DNA from: Emcibacter sp.
GTDB taxonomy: Bacteria; Pseudomonadota; Alphaproteobacteria; Sphingomonadales; Emcibacteraceae
Direction of reading: 5' to 3'
Length of the DNA stretch: 8,573 nucleotides
Assembly (NCBI GenBank): GCA_016765435.1
Contig: JAESPY010000044.1
Span: 1 to 8,573 of the forward strand
A program made the position numbers and the translations under genes. Of this stretch, positions 7,719-8,573 are shown piece after piece. Under the pieces are notes generated by a model that did not search any database, was not told the origin of the DNA, and worked only from the letters and a program-made list of their open reading frames with translations. Positions within the stretch are counted from its first letter, which is position 1, and the number at the start of each line of letters is the position of its first letter.

Positions 7719-8573
7719 TTAGATATAATGGCCGCTGAGAATACTGATAAACAGAATGTTGCCCAAATGGTAATTGGATTTAAACAGCCGCAGACAATTG
7801 TCGCCATCCTCCATTTTCAAGGACTTTATTTGCCACAGACAATGCCCTGCAACCACAAGCAGTCCCGCGTAATAGGCCGGGCCGATGTGCGCCATATATC
7901 CGGCCCCGGCAAAGAACAGCAGCATGGTGCCATAGAAAAACACCAGCCAGCGGGGCGTATTCTCTGCCAATTTTAAGGCCGTAGATTTTACCCCGATCAA
8001 GGCGTCGTCTTCTTTGTCCTGATGGGCATAGATGGTGTCATAGCCCAATGTCCAGAAAATCCCGCCGCCATATAGCAGCACCGCCGACCAGCCCAGCGAT
8101 CCCGTAATGGCGGTCCAGCCCATCAGCGCCCCCCAGTTAAAGGTTAGCCCCAGAACAATCTGCGGCCAATAGGTGAAACGCTTCATAAAGGGATACAGCA
8201 CCACCAGCCCAAGCGATCCAACCCCCATCCAGATGGTAAATTCATTAAGCTGTAACAGAATACCAAGACCAATCAGACATAGAAAACCCAGAAAAATAAG
8301 GGCTTGCAGGACGCTGACCCGGCCACTGGGCAGAGGGCGGCCTTTGGTACGCTCCACCAGCGCGTCATATTTCCGGTCGGCCAGATCATTGACCACGCAT
8401 CCGGCCCCGCGCATGACAAAGGCACCAAGGGCAAACAGCAGCATAAAAAAGGCGGAAGAGGCCCCCGCTGTATTATGTGCGTGACTGGCAAGGCCGATGG
8501 ACCACAGACCGGGCCAGAGCAACAGCCATGTACCAATGGGCCGGTCCGCTCGCATCAATTGCAGATAGGGCCA
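7719..8573 (-). CDS. ubiA: 4-hydroxybenzoate polyprenyltransferase UbiA, 5' end beyond window
   Basis: UbiA is an inner-membrane enzyme that attaches the polyprenyl tail to 4-hydroxybenzoate, the committed step of ubiquinone synthesis. The 284 visible residues include both Mg2+/prenyl-diphosphate motifs: NDLADRKYD (about visible residues 62-70) followed by RTKGRPLPSG, and YDTIYAHQDKEDD (about 178-190) followed by GVKSTAL. Several hydrophobic helices fit the family's multi-helix fold. ATG 8555 and TTG 8558 are possible starts, but the frame stays open to the window edge and reads WPYLQLMRADRPIGTWLL. Family proteins normally have about 10-25 more residues before RxDRPIGTWLL, so the true start is most likely outside the window. 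It ends in TAA at 7719, convergent with hppA. The prenyl chain length is set by the prenyl diphosphate synthase and cannot be read from this gene. Confidence 0.95.
   Translation of the reverse strand, partial: WPYLQLMRADRPIGTWLLLWPGLWSIGLASHAHNTAGASSAFFMLLFALGAFVMRGAGCVVNDLADRKYDALVERTKGRPLPSGRVSVLQALIFLGFLCLIGLGILLQLNEFTIWMGVGSLGLVVLYPFMKRFTYWPQIVLGLTFNWGALMGWTAITGSLGWSAVLLYGGGIFWTLGYDTIYAHQDKEDDALIGVKSTALKLAENTPRWLVFFYGTMLLFFAGAGYMAHIGPAYYAGLLVVAGHCLWQIKSLKMEDGDNCLRLFKSNYHLGNILFISILSGHYI

Noticed and set aside
8553..8558. ubiA start at ATG 8555 or TTG 8558
   Set aside because: The frame is open to the window edge and the upstream residues WPYLQL look like normal UbiA N-terminal sequence, so the real start is probably outside.

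Overview
The window looks like chromosomal DNA from a motile alphaproteobacterium. GC content is moderate by eye. The evidence is the sequence character of UbiA, UbiD and PmbA, a chemoreceptor ending in FLSDVRAA as many alphaproteobacterial receptors do, and a 660-residue membrane pyrophosphatase. I cannot assign a genus. I see no insertion sequence, phage gene, CRISPR array, tRNA or rRNA, so this is core-type sequence rather than an obvious accessory island.

Layout, left to right. (1) Positions 1-793, minus strand: the N-terminal 264 residues of a PmbA/TldE-family protein, running off the left edge. (2) Positions 786-2324, minus strand: ubiD, a prenylated-FMN-dependent decarboxylase of ubiquinone synthesis. 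Its stop overlaps the pmbA start by 8 bases, so the two form an operon transcribed leftward. (3) A divergent intergenic region (2325-2578) with an imperfect 14-bp inverted repeat. (4) Positions 2579-4816, plus strand: a 745-residue transmembrane chemoreceptor with a strong hairpin terminator after it. (5) Positions 4874-5422, minus strand: a family I soluble inorganic pyrophosphatase gene (ppa) of full length, interrupted by a single in-frame TAA at codon 57. (6) A 215-base divergent promoter region. (7) Positions 5638-7620, plus strand: hppA, an intact membrane ion-pumping pyrophosphatase with its own terminator. (8) Positions 7719-8573, minus strand: ubiA, the 4-hydroxybenzoate polyprenyltransferase, with its 5' end beyond the right edge.

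Two themes link the genes. ubiA and ubiD catalyse the prenylation and decarboxylation steps of ubiquinone synthesis, but here they sit in separate transcription units. The two pyrophosphate-hydrolysing enzymes, soluble ppa and membrane hppA, are divergent neighbours sharing one intergenic region. The most notable observation is that the ppa stop replaces exactly the codon for the active-site tyrosine (Tyr55 in E. coli numbering), while every other catalytic residue I could check is intact. This is either a very recent loss, with hppA possibly taking over, or a sequence error, or a gene read in two pieces. hppA itself carries the sequence marks of a K+-dependent enzyme with the glutamate position found in Na+ pumps. 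I did not find a clearly new multi-gene system.
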